Below the pieces are notes generated by a model. The model did no database searches, had not been told where the DNA came from, and was given only the letters and a program-made list of their open reading frames with translations. Shown here piece after piece: positions 33,343 through 40,413 of a stretch of DNA of 46,921 bases. The position numbers and the translations under genes are program-made. Within the stretch, counting starts at the first letter, position 1; the number at the start of each line of letters is the position of its first letter. The stretch comes from Candidatus Hydrogenedentota bacterium. GTDB taxonomy: Bacteria; Hydrogenedentota; Hydrogenedentia; Hydrogenedentales; SLHB01. The stretch lies in assembly GCA_012719295.1 (NCBI GenBank), contig JAAYAQ010000128.1, positions 1 through 46,921 of the forward strand. The letters are read 5' to 3'.

Positions 33343-33855
33343 GTGAGAAAGTCTCTGGCGGTTGCACTTATTTGTGTTCTTGCCGGTTGCGCCTCCGACG
33401 GCGGCAGCGTTATCGAAAAAGTCAAATACGATTTCGGCATCGGGGAAAAGCCCGAAGGTTATGTCTCCACGTCGGAGATCATCATGAGCCGCCTCAATGC
33501 CGTCGGGCAGGCGGAAATGAAACGCATGAACCGCGAAGGCCGCCACGGCGCCATCGAATTCCAGGACGAGGGCGGACTCCAGGGAAAGTATTTTAAGCGC
33601 GTCAAGGTCTACGAGAACGCCGTGCCGCTTGAGGCCAGCGCCGTCTCGCGCGGTTCCACCGACGACCGCGGGTACCTGGGCTACATCGAGTACGCCTACG
33701 CTATGCACGAGAGCGCACGCAAGAATACCCGGGCCGAGGCCGAAGCCGAGCCCGCGACCATCCGTACCGGCGAAACCGGCCGCGAAGTCTACCGCTACCG
33801 GTTTGGCGCCACCGGCGCGTGGGACGGCGCGAAAGGCGAGCCCTCCCGGCGATAG
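33343..33855 (+). CDS. Small lipoprotein of unknown function
   Basis: 170 residues. Lipoprotein signal with 'CVLAGC' (acylated Cys16), so it should sit in a membrane facing the periplasm. The body is hydrophilic and charged, with 'SEIIMSRLNAVGQAEMKRMNREGRHGAIEFQDEGG' in pieces and a pattern 'GKYFKRVKVYENAVPLEASAV' that resembles an extended beta strand region. I recognise no family. The GTG start is set by AAGGAG eight bases upstream and the signal sequence; the frame begins earlier without one. Confidence 0.72.
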   Translation: MRKSLAVALICVLAGCASDGGSVIEKVKYDFGIGEKPEGYVSTSEIIMSRLNAVGQAEMKRMNREGRHGAIEFQDEGGLQGKYFKRVKVYENAVPLEASAVSRGSTDDRGYLGYIEYAYAMHESARKNTRAEAEAEPATIRTGETGREVYRYRFGATGAWDGAKGEPSRR

Positions 33856-33874
33856 CCTGCCCCGGACGCGAGGC

Positions 33875-34330
33875 CTAAGACTGCCGCAGCTCCTCGAGAA
33901 CCAGCACTTTGGCCGCGATCAGATCGGGATGGGTCAGGTTGAGCAGGCGGCCCAGTTTGTGGGCAATGTAGTCTTCGTGGGCGCTGAGGGTCCCGTCCGC
34001 ATAAATCACGCGCCACACCTCCGCGATGATCTCTTTCTTCTCCTCGATGCCACAACTTTCGTTGATCTCGTTCGTGAACTTCCAGAGGTCATAGCTCTGG
34101 GCCCGGCGCGTGTTCGCGGCTTCGATCAATTCCTCGGCCTGCTCCTGCGACAACGAAAACCGGGCGCATAGCGTCTCGATCACCCGGTCGCACTCTTCCG
34201 GCGAGAACTCCTCGTCCGCGCCAGCCACCTCGAGCAACAGGACGCATGTGGCGGATTCGAGCCGTTCCTGTTTCGAGATCTCCGGGATGTCTTTCTTCCC
34301 CCCGAACACGTCCAGAATGCGCCCTAACAT
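33875..34330 (-). CDS. TerB-family (tellurite-resistance-like) protein
   Basis: 151 residues, all-helical, cytoplasmic. The TerB pattern is two similar halves, each with an acidic metal-binding-like loop: 'AGADEEFSPEECDRVIETL' (about 36-54) and 'YADGTLSAHEDYIAHKLGRLLNL' in pieces (about 110-132). TerB domains occur in stress-linked and membrane-surface complexes; tellurite resistance itself should not be assumed. ATG at 34330 has GGAGG seven bases upstream. Convergent with the small lipoprotein. Confidence 0.87.
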   Translation of the reverse strand: MLGRILDVFGGKKDIPEISKQERLESATCVLLLEVAGADEEFSPEECDRVIETLCARFSLSQEQAEELIEAANTRRAQSYDLWKFTNEINESCGIEEKKEIIAEVWRVIYADGTLSAHEDYIAHKLGRLLNLTHPDLIAAKVLVLEELRQS

Positions 34331-34401
34331 GATGATTCCTCCATGGCGGGAAGCATACCACGCGGCGCGCGTCCGGGCCAACGCGCGGCCGTAAACTTTC
34401 C

Positions 34402-34430
34402 TTGACAATTCGGCTCGCCTGTGCCAGAAC
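34402..34430 (+). promoter_or_regulatory. Candidate promoter for the CAP-domain gene
   Basis: Perfect TTGACA (34402-34407), 17 bases, then CAGAAC (34425-34430), a weak -10; 41 bases before the ATG. Confidence 0.4.
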
Positions 34431-34471
34431 CAAGGCAACGACCGTTTTGAAGAGAAATGGGGAGCCGTCCG

Positions 34472-35044
34472 ATGAAAACCACCATCCTGACCCGGTCCCT
34501 GGCGCTCACGTTGCTCGTGTTCTGCACGGCCTGCCCGCCGTTCGATCCCACCCCGCCCCCGGACGAAACCGTCCCTCAGTACATCCTCGATATGGAAATG
34601 GACACCCATGCTGCCGTGAACGACGAACGCGTGGCCGAATCGCTTCCCGGACTGGTCATGAACGAGACCCTCCGGGAGGTCGCGCGCGCCCACAGCCAGG
34701 ACATGATCGACCGCAACTTCTTCGACCACACCAATCCCGATGGCGACCATGTGGGCGACCGGCTGGGCGATGCCGGCGTCACCTATGTCATGGCCGGCGA
34801 AAACATCGCCTGGAACCAGGGCTACGCCGATCCCGTCACCGCCGCGGTCGATGGCTGGATGGCAAGCTCCGGCCACCGCGCCAACATCCTTCGCCCCCAA
34901 TTCACCCTCACCGGCATCGGCATCGCCGTCACGCCGGACGACGCCTACTACTTCACTCAGGTCTTCACCGATCCCAGTAAAGGCCTCGGCACGACCCGCA
35001 CCGAGTTCTACACCTACGGGCCGATAGCCATCAAAAAACCCTGA
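34472..35044 (+). CDS. Secreted CAP/SCP-domain protein
   Basis: 190 residues. The signal sequence ends in 'FCTAC' (Cys21), a non-canonical lipobox, so either lipoprotein or ordinary secretion is possible. A Pro-rich spacer precedes the CAP (CRISP/antigen 5/PR-1) domain at about 38-180: 'AVNDERVAESLPGLVMNETLREVARAHSQDM' in pieces with the first His, 'RNFFDHTNPDG', 'AGENIAW' and 'GWMASSGHRANILRPQFTLTGIGIA' in pieces with the second His. Those His and acidic residues form the CAP cleft. Bacterial members are extracellular with few known activities (wall binding, protease-like or lipid-binding have been proposed). GGGGAG is seven bases before the ATG; a start five codons earlier is less likely. 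Confidence 0.87.
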   Translation: MKTTILTRSLALTLLVFCTACPPFDPTPPPDETVPQYILDMEMDTHAAVNDERVAESLPGLVMNETLREVARAHSQDMIDRNFFDHTNPDGDHVGDRLGDAGVTYVMAGENIAWNQGYADPVTAAVDGWMASSGHRANILRPQFTLTGIGIAVTPDDAYYFTQVFTDPSKGLGTTRTEFYTYGPIAIKKP

Positions 35045-35057
35045 TCTGGGCGGCTCT

Positions 35058-35090
35058 TATAGGACCCATGGGACCTATAGGACCTATGCC
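35058..35090. repeat. Short tandem repeat with 9-base period
   Basis: The hexamer GGACCC/T recurs at 35062, 35071 and 35080 in units GGACCCATG, GGACCTATA and GGACCTATG, with a partial unit before. It lies between two convergent stop codons, so it is outside coding sequence. Confidence 0.7.
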
Positions 35091-35091
35091 T

Positions 35092-36030
35092 TCACGAAGA
35101 GCCTACCTGCCCCGCGGGCAAGCTACCCAGCGCCGGCGCGGCGCTTTCTCTCGGCATCTCCACGAGCCGCGAAAGACCGATCTGGGCCATCTTGTAGAGC
35201 ACAAAGGCGCTGAGGAAGGGGAAGAACAGGAGTTCGAAGAAGAGCAGAGCGGCCTGTTGCACGAACAGGAGCAGGCTCTCGTTGAGAAGGTTCGTCAGCG
35301 AGGTGGTGGTCTTGGTAATGCCCTGTTTGAGCTGTTCGAGACTCTCGCTGGGATTGACCAGCGACAGTTTCTCGCGCAGCAGGGTGAATTCGGTCCGGGT
35401 GCGCTCAAACTGTTTTACCACGGCGAATACCTGTTCGCGGTTCTTGTCCTTGAGCGGCTCGATGTACACCGTGCCGAACAGGTTCGTTGCCAGCAGCGAC
35501 AACGGGACAATATAAGCCACCAGTGCGCCGAGCGCGGTGAACCGCAGTCCGGTCCGGTGGAGGACCTGTTTTCGCGCGGGCCAGAGGGCCGCAATCGCCC
35601 ACAGGACCAGCCCCACGCCGATGATCTTGATGCCCACCGCGAGAAACCCCGTGTCGAGCAGCATCTTGTAAAACGCCAGAATGGTCAGTCCATACAGCAG
35701 GACATTCCAGACGTAATCGACGTAGTCGTACACCGACTGCACGAGGTCGCCGATCTCGATGTCGAATCCCACACCAATCGAACTGCCTTCCAGGACCGCG
35801 AGCCCCGCTTTGACGGAGGACACCCCGAGGAAAACGTAGGCGTTCTTTTGCAGGGCGTCATCGATGGAGACGGCCGCTGAGCTGTTCAGCGCGTCGTAGC
35901 CCGTGAGGTGCTGGACCTGCTGCGTCATCACCAGGCAGGCCAGCCCGAGCAGGAGCAACACCCCTGCGCGAAGCCAGCGACCATGCGGGGACCCAAGCCA
36001 TGCTCTCGTCTTTTCCAGCCACTGCTGCAT
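35092..36030 (-). CDS. Membrane protein of unknown function
   Basis: 312 residues with about five transmembrane segments (near 20-38, 105-125, 132-155, 165-188 and 248-285). A soluble loop between the first two (about 40-100) has the pattern of an extracytoplasmic domain, and a charged helical stretch (about 195-240, 'KNREQVFAVVKQFERTRTEF') looks like a coiled coil. No family recognised. GGAGG six bases before the ATG; a short palindrome and a promoter precede it. Confidence 0.7.
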   Translation of the reverse strand: MQQWLEKTRAWLGSPHGRWLRAGVLLLLGLACLVMTQQVQHLTGYDALNSSAAVSIDDALQKNAYVFLGVSSVKAGLAVLEGSSIGVGFDIEIGDLVQSVYDYVDYVWNVLLYGLTILAFYKMLLDTGFLAVGIKIIGVGLVLWAIAALWPARKQVLHRTGLRFTALGALVAYIVPLSLLATNLFGTVYIEPLKDKNREQVFAVVKQFERTRTEFTLLREKLSLVNPSESLEQLKQGITKTTTSLTNLLNESLLLFVQQAALLFFELLFFPFLSAFVLYKMAQIGLSRLVEMPRESAAPALGSLPAGQVGSS

Positions 36031-36086
36031 CTTCTGCCTCCAGAGGGGATTCCCCTCGTGCGCTCCGGATTGGAGCGGTACAGAGT

Positions 36087-36115
36087 ATTATTCGTATTTC
36101 GGCGATTTGGTTCAC
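36087..36115 (-). promoter_or_regulatory. Candidate promoter for the membrane protein at 35092-36030
   Basis: On the minus strand GTGAAC (36110-36115), 17 bases, AATAAT (36087-36092). A 15-base palindrome, GAGGGG-ATT-CCCCTC (36043-36057), lies in the leader just ahead of the ribosome site and could act as an operator or hairpin. Confidence 0.4.
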
Positions 36116-36200
36116 TTTTTCCGCGCCCAAAAAGGTGCAGAGCCCGGCTAAAATCTGTATCCTGTACCTCTTGCAACCTGAAGAATCCAGGGAGAGTTCC

Positions 36201-37682
36201 ATGACCGACATACGCGTCCGCATCGCCCCGTCCCCGACGGGTTTCCTCCATATCGGCACCGCCAAGATGGCCCTGTTCAACTGGCTGTTCGCGCGCAAGT
36301 ATAACGGCACGTTCATCTTGCGTCTCGAGGACACCGACGTCGAACGCAGCGCCGAGGAGTATGCGCAGGCCATGTGCGAAGGGTTTCACTGGCTGGGCAT
36401 CGACTGGGATGAGGGGCCCGAGTTCGGCGGGGTCTCCGAAAAGGGCGCCTTCGGTCCCTACCGCCAGTCGCAGCGCCGGGAACTGCACCGCCGGGAAGCG
36501 TTCCGCCTGTTGGAAGAAGGCAAGGCCTACAAGTGCTTCTGCACGAAAGAGGAGCTCGAGGAGATGCGCGAACAGGCCCGCCAGCAGAAGCTGCCGCCGC
36601 GCTACAACGGCACATGGCGAAACGCTACCCCCGAACAGGTGGCCGCCATGGGCGACGCGCCGTACGCCATCCGGTTCAAGGTCCCCGAAGGGGAGACGGT
36701 CATCCACGATCTCGTGCAGGGCGAGGTGCGCACCAACAACCGGGAATACGACGATTTCGTCATCCTGAAGCCCAACGGCGACCCCATCTTTCATCTGGCC
36801 GTCGTCGTCGATGACGGAACCATGAAGATCAGCCACGTGATTCGCGGCGACGACCACCTGACCAACGCCGCGCGCCACGTCATGCTGTTCAATGCGCTGG
36901 GCTACGAACTCCCGAAGTTCGCGCATCTGCCCATGGTGCTCGACGAAGCCGGCAAAAAGTTCAGCAAACGCCTGCATGGCGCGAACGTGCTCGACTGGCG
37001 CGACGACGGTTATCTGCCGGAAGCGCTCATCAACTATGTGGTCCTCCTCGGCTGGACCCCCGAGGAGGAAGGCCGCGAACTCTTTACCCGCGACGAGCTG
37101 GTCGAGCATTTCAGCGTCGAGCGGCTGGGCGCGTCGCCCGCGAAATTCGACCTGAAGAAACTGCAGTGGCTCAACGGGCAGCACATCCGCCGGCTCACTA
37201 CCGAACAGTTGCGCGACCGCGTCGTGCCCATTCTCGCGAAGGCCGGTTTCGACACCGGCGCGAAATCGGAGGCCTGGCTCACCAAGATGACCGAGATCTG
37301 CCAGACCAAAATCCCCACGCTCAACGACATCGTTCCGTATACCGATTTCTTCTTCGCCGAACCCTCGGTATACGAAGAAAAAGCCGTCGGAAAACAGTGG
37401 AAGAAACCGGGCGCGCTCGACCGCATGCGCACCATTCGCGCCCTCCTCGAAGGGGTCGCCCCGTGGGACCACGACACGCTCAAGGCCGCCTATGAGAAGC
37501 TCAGCGAGACCTCCGGCGAAGGCCTGGGCCAGTTCGTGCACCCCACGCGCCTTGCCTGCACCGGAAAGAGCGTTGGCCCCGGCCTGTTCGAACTGCTCGA
37601 ATTGCTCGGCAAAGACGTGTGTCTCGAACGCGTCGATAAGGCCATCCAGTTTATCGAGACCGTGGAGGAGAAGACGCCGTGA
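36201..37682 (+). CDS. gltX: Glutamyl-tRNA synthetase
   Basis: Charges tRNA-Glu (and possibly tRNA-Gln, if the GatCAB route is used). 493 residues, class I. The HIGH-type motif is 'APSPTGFLHIGTAKMALFN' at 9-27 and the KMSKS-type loop is 'KKFSKR' at 252-257. Also seen: 'FILRLEDTDVERS', 'DDFVILKPNGDPIFHLAVVVDD' in pieces and 'VIRGDDHLTNAARH', all discriminating GluRS features. The C-terminal anticodon-binding domain is complete. GGAGAG is five bases before the ATG. The stop overlaps the ROK kinase start by the GTGA arrangement. Confidence 0.97.
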   Translation: MTDIRVRIAPSPTGFLHIGTAKMALFNWLFARKYNGTFILRLEDTDVERSAEEYAQAMCEGFHWLGIDWDEGPEFGGVSEKGAFGPYRQSQRRELHRREAFRLLEEGKAYKCFCTKEELEEMREQARQQKLPPRYNGTWRNATPEQVAAMGDAPYAIRFKVPEGETVIHDLVQGEVRTNNREYDDFVILKPNGDPIFHLAVVVDDGTMKISHVIRGDDHLTNAARHVMLFNALGYELPKFAHLPMVLDEAGKKFSKRLHGANVLDWRDDGYLPEALINYVVLLGWTPEEEGRELFTRDELVEHFSVERLGASPAKFDLKKLQWLNGQHIRRLTTEQLRDRVVPILAKAGFDTGAKSEAWLTKMTEICQTKIPTLNDIVPYTDFFFAEPSVYEEKAVGKQWKKPGALDRMRTIRALLEGVAPWDHDTLKAAYEKLSETSGEGLGQFVHPTRLACTGKSVGPGLFELLELLGKDVCLERVDKAIQFIETVEEKTP

Positions 37683-38668
37683 CGAAAGCCATGATCGGAA
37701 TCGACCTGGGCGGAACCAATGTCAAGACCGCTGTTGTGAGCCGCGAAGGCGAGGTGATGGGAAAGGACTCCCGTCCCACGGACGCCGACCAGGGGCTCGA
37801 GGCCGTGCTCGACAAGATGGTCGAGGGCGTCGACGCCGCCCTGCAGGCCGCGAAGGTCCGGCGGGCGGACGTGCTCGCCGCCGGCATCGGCGCGCCCGGC
37901 CCGATGAATTGGCAGACCGGCGTCGTGTTTGCGCCGCCCAACCTCCCCGGCTGGAAAGACGTTCCCCTGGCCCGGCTCATGCGCGAACGCCTCCAGATCC
38001 CCGTCTATGTCGATAACGACGCCAACGTCGCCTGCTACGGCGAGTTCTGGCTGGGCGTCGGCCGCAATGTCGATTCCATGGTGCTGCTGACCCTGGGCAC
38101 CGGCGTCGGCGGCGGCATTGTCCTTATGGGCCAGCTGTTGCGCGGTCCGGACGGCACGGCGGGCGAAATCGGCCATCTCTGCGTCAAACGCGACGGACGC
38201 CAGTGCAACTGCGGCGCAAAAGGATGCCTCGAACAGTACGCATCCGTCTCGGGCATGCTGAAGACCGCCCGGAAACGCATCGAACAGGGCGGGCTCAATA
38301 CATTCCTGCTCGAGATGTGCGGCGGCGACCTCGATTCTCTGACCGGCAAGATGATCTCCGACGCGGTCGAACAGGGCGATACCTTCGCGAAGTGGGTCAT
38401 GGAAGAGACCGGACGCTGGCTCGGCACCGGCATCGGCAGCATCATCAACCTGCTCAATCCGGAGATGGTGGTGCTCGGCGGCGGGATGATCGGCGCCGGC
38501 GACGTGCTGTTCAATCCGGTGCGCGAGACCGCCCGGGCCCAATCGTTCGACGTGCCCGGCAAACGCGCCGAGATCATTCCCGCGGCGCTCGGCGGCGATG
38601 CCGGCGTCATCGGCGCCGCCGGATGCGCCCTGAACCGCGTGGAACAGGATGCGCGCAGGGGGAAGTGA
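37679..38668 (+). CDS. ROK-family sugar kinase (glucokinase-like)
   Basis: Phosphorylates glucose or a related hexose with ATP. 329 residues. ATP-binding 'GIDLGGTNVKTAVV' (7-20), catalytic Asp in 'VDNDANVA' (D114), 'GTGVGGGIV' (141-149), and the ROK consensus 'GEIGHLCVKRDGRQCNCGAKGCLEQYAS' in pieces (162-188) with His166 and the zinc cysteines C176, C178 and C183. These cysteines favour the bacterial glucokinase/ROK enzyme type rather than a transcription repressor, as there is no DNA-binding domain. The GTG start overlaps the gltX stop; GAGGAG is eight bases upstream. Glucose is the likeliest substrate, but N-acetylmannosamine or fructose kinases share these motifs. Confidence 0.92.
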   Translation: MTKAMIGIDLGGTNVKTAVVSREGEVMGKDSRPTDADQGLEAVLDKMVEGVDAALQAAKVRRADVLAAGIGAPGPMNWQTGVVFAPPNLPGWKDVPLARLMRERLQIPVYVDNDANVACYGEFWLGVGRNVDSMVLLTLGTGVGGGIVLMGQLLRGPDGTAGEIGHLCVKRDGRQCNCGAKGCLEQYASVSGMLKTARKRIEQGGLNTFLLEMCGGDLDSLTGKMISDAVEQGDTFAKWVMEETGRWLGTGIGSIINLLNPEMVVLGGGMIGAGDVLFNPVRETARAQSFDVPGKRAEIIPAALGGDAGVIGAAGCALNRVEQDARRGK

Positions 38669-38675
38669 CACGGCG

Positions 38676-39608
38676 ATGATTCTGACGGTGACCCCCAATC
38701 CGTGTGTTGACAAGACCGTCTTCATCGACACGTTAACGGTCGGCACGTTCATGCGTTCCGGCAAATGCACCTGCATCCCCGGCGGCAAAGGCACGAATGT
38801 CTCCCGCGCCGTCAAGGCCCTCGGGCGCCGCACCAGAGCTCTGGTCATCGTCGGGGGCCATCCCGGTCGCCACGTCGTCGACATGATCGAGCATCAGGAC
38901 GGCGTCGAATGCCTTCCCGCGTGGGTGGCATCGCAAACGCGCACCATCACCACCGTGCTCGAAACGTCCGTGCACCGTCAGACCGCGTTTTTCGAACCTG
39001 GCTCGCGCGTTACGGAGGCCGAATACGCCGGGATCGTCGACCGGTTTCGCGACGCCGTGCACGGCGCTTCCGTGGTCACCTTCAACGGCACCGTATGTGA
39101 CAAAAGCATCAAGACCCTGTACCGCGACCTGATCCGTATCGCGAAAGCCGCCGGCGCCATCACCATTCTCGATTCCCACGGCTCCGAATTCGCCCTCGGG
39201 CTCGAATCCGTCCCCTGCATGGTCAAGCCCAATGTGGCGGAGACCGAAGAACTGCTCGGATGCCCACTTAACACCGACGACGCCAAGTGGGAGGCGGTCG
39301 CGGAGTTCCATGCCCGGGGTGTGGAACTCGTCGCGCTCTCCCTGGGCGAACGCGGCGCGTTCGTGTCACGCGGCGCCGAGCGGTTCCACGTGGTGCCGCC
39401 CCGAATCACCGAAGTCAATCCCGTCGGCAGCGGCGACGTCTTCGTCGCCGGTTTCGCCATCGGTCTCCTCGAACACATGCCTCTGCGCGACATGGCCGTC
39501 CTCGCCTGCGCGGCCGGCGCCGCTAACGCCATGACCTGGGACATCGGCCACTTCAGGAAAGACGAGGTCGATTCCCTGATGCACAAGGTGGAAGTGCGGC
39601 CGGTCTAG
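38676..39608 (+). CDS. PfkB-family 1-phosphofructokinase/tagatose-6-phosphate kinase-like
   Basis: 310 residues in the LacC/FruK/PfkB branch of ribokinases. N-terminus 'ILTVTPNPCVDKTVFI' and 'PGGKGTNVSRAVKALG' (35-50) match the hexose-phosphate kinase subgroup; the C-terminal 'NPVGSGDVFVAGFAIGLL' holds the anion hole and catalytic base Asp254. Likely substrates are fructose-1-phosphate, fructose-6-phosphate or tagatose-6-phosphate. With the kinase before it, a hexose could be taken to the bisphosphate level. The ATG at 38676 begins at the conserved N-terminus; a GGGGGAAG stretch lies about ten bases upstream. It follows the ROK kinase by seven bases. Confidence 0.92.
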   Translation: MILTVTPNPCVDKTVFIDTLTVGTFMRSGKCTCIPGGKGTNVSRAVKALGRRTRALVIVGGHPGRHVVDMIEHQDGVECLPAWVASQTRTITTVLETSVHRQTAFFEPGSRVTEAEYAGIVDRFRDAVHGASVVTFNGTVCDKSIKTLYRDLIRIAKAAGAITILDSHGSEFALGLESVPCMVKPNVAETEELLGCPLNTDDAKWEAVAEFHARGVELVALSLGERGAFVSRGAERFHVVPPRITEVNPVGSGDVFVAGFAIGLLEHMPLRDMAVLACAAGAANAMTWDIGHFRKDEVDSLMHKVEVRPV

Positions 39609-39629
39609 GCCCATTCTGGCCGCGTCACC

Positions 39630-39645
39630 GAAGGAATCATCCTTC
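39630..39645 (+). terminator. Possible hairpin after the PfkB-family gene
   Basis: GAAGGA-ATCA-TCCTTC, a perfect 6-base stem 22 bases after the stop codon. No T-run follows, so termination is uncertain. Confidence 0.3.
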
Positions 39646-39694
39646 ACGCCCCCGCGCAAAGTCCCGCGAAAGGCATGGCCTCCCTTTGCCGGGA

Positions 39695-39724
39695 CCCCGT
39701 TCTTGTCCGGTGTGGGACAAGGCG
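39695..39724. repeat. 30-base direct repeat, left copy
   Basis: Identical to 40016-40045 and flanking the tandem array on the left. It contains an internal 7-base hairpin (CTTGTCC...GGACAAG) and starts with the CCCCGTTC end of the array hairpin. Confidence 0.8.
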
Positions 39725-39740
39725 CCTTCGCCGGTCGTCC

Positions 39741-40023
39741 GAACGGGTACACGTTGTCGCGCCGGGGACGGCGCTTGGAACATGTCCCCGTTCTTCTGCG
39801 GCGTTTTAAACCTCTGCGATCTCGGAGCTCTCTGTGGCCAATCTCTTCCCCAACCGAACGGGTACACGTTGTCGCGCCGGGGGCGGCGCTTGGAACATGT
39901 CCCCGTTCTTCTCCGGCGTCTTAAACCTCTGCGATCTCGGAGCCCTCTGTGGCCGATCTCTTCCCGGTTCGAACGGGGACACGTTGTCGCGCCGGGGACG
40001 GCGCTTGGAACATGTCCCCGTTC
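39741..40023. repeat. Tandem array, 115-base period, of 53-nt hairpins
   Basis: Three near-identical 53-nt palindromic cores start at 39741, 39856 and 39971, exactly 115 bases apart. Each begins GAACGGG and ends CCCCGTTC and can fold on itself: an 11-bp outer stem (GAACGGGGACA with TGTCCCCGTTC), a few more pairs, a 5-bp inner stem and a GGGGAC/GGGGGC loop. The outer stem is perfect in the third core; the first two carry one T mismatch. Cores 1 and 2 are joined by nearly identical 62-base spacers; core 3 runs into the 30-base flank element instead. The form is that of repetitive extragenic palindromes. Confidence 0.85.
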
Positions 40024-40045
40024 TTGTCCGGTGTGGGACAAGGCG
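40016..40045. repeat. 30-base direct repeat, right copy
   Basis: Second copy of the element at 39695-39724, 321 bases away with no differences. Its first eight bases are also the end of the third hairpin core. Confidence 0.8.
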
Positions 40046-40109
40046 GACCCGCGTGGCCTTTCCGCAGCCCCTGCCTGCAACTCGCGAATACATGTCACGC
40101 ACACATCGG

Positions 40110-40260
40110 ATCCCGTCAGGGACGAAAGAAAACGGGATTAGCGCAGTGTACGAAGAACTGAGTCCCGTAGGGACAGCAGACAATAGCCCACCACTTCAGT
40201 GGTGGGAACCCCCGTTTCCCTGAAACCACGAGTCCCGTAGGGACGGCAGACAATAGCGCC
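40110..40260. repeat. TCCCGTAGGGA-type repeat units with hairpins
   Basis: Two units beginning AGTCCCGTAGGGAC at 40161 and 40231 (70 bases apart) share their first 27-28 bases, up to the end of AGACAATAGC, bar one change. The first unit carries a perfect 8-bp hairpin, CCCACCAC-TTCA-GTGGTGGG (40187-40206). A diverged unit lies before them: ATCCCGT (40110-40116) pairs with ACGGGAT (40132-40138). No coding sequence is seen. Confidence 0.75.
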
Positions 40261-40306
40261 ACCGAAATTCAGAATCCGTGTGCGGGTCGTGTCCCCTGGC
40301 GGGGGT

Positions 40307-40328
40307 GGCCACGCGGGTCCGCGTGGCC
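40307..40328. repeat. 22-base palindrome with a distant inverted copy
   Basis: GGCCACGC and GCGTGGCC flank GGGTCC. The 14 bases at 40307-40320 are also the exact reverse complement of 40045-40058, so the TCCCGTAGGGA units lie inside a pair of inverted repeats about 250 bases apart. Confidence 0.7.
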
Positions 40329-40413
40329 GGGGGTGGACGGCAACCCCGCAATTCTGGGCGCCCGTCTGGCGCGCTCTCTTCATCCCAGGCCCGGCGGCGC
40401 GAGATCTCTTGCG

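Larger units (their letters stand above)
39609..40413. other. 805-base gene-free interval built of palindromic repeats
   Basis: Lies between the convergent ends of the PfkB-family gene and the giant repeat-domain gene. The open frames in it follow the repeats and have no initiation signals or protein-like composition. From left to right it holds a hairpin (39630-39645), a 30-base flank element, a 115-base-period tandem array, the second flank element, a set of TCCCGTAGGGA-type units and a large palindrome; these are listed separately. Confidence 0.75.

Noticed and set aside
39741-40023. CRISPR array
   Set aside because: The repeat unit is 115 bases with near-identical spacers and there are only three cores; CRISPR spacers differ and repeats are short. 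No cas gene is present.
39695-40183. Overlapping open frames in the repeat interval
   Set aside because: They repeat the same peptide with the DNA repeat, lack ribosome sites and resemble no protein.
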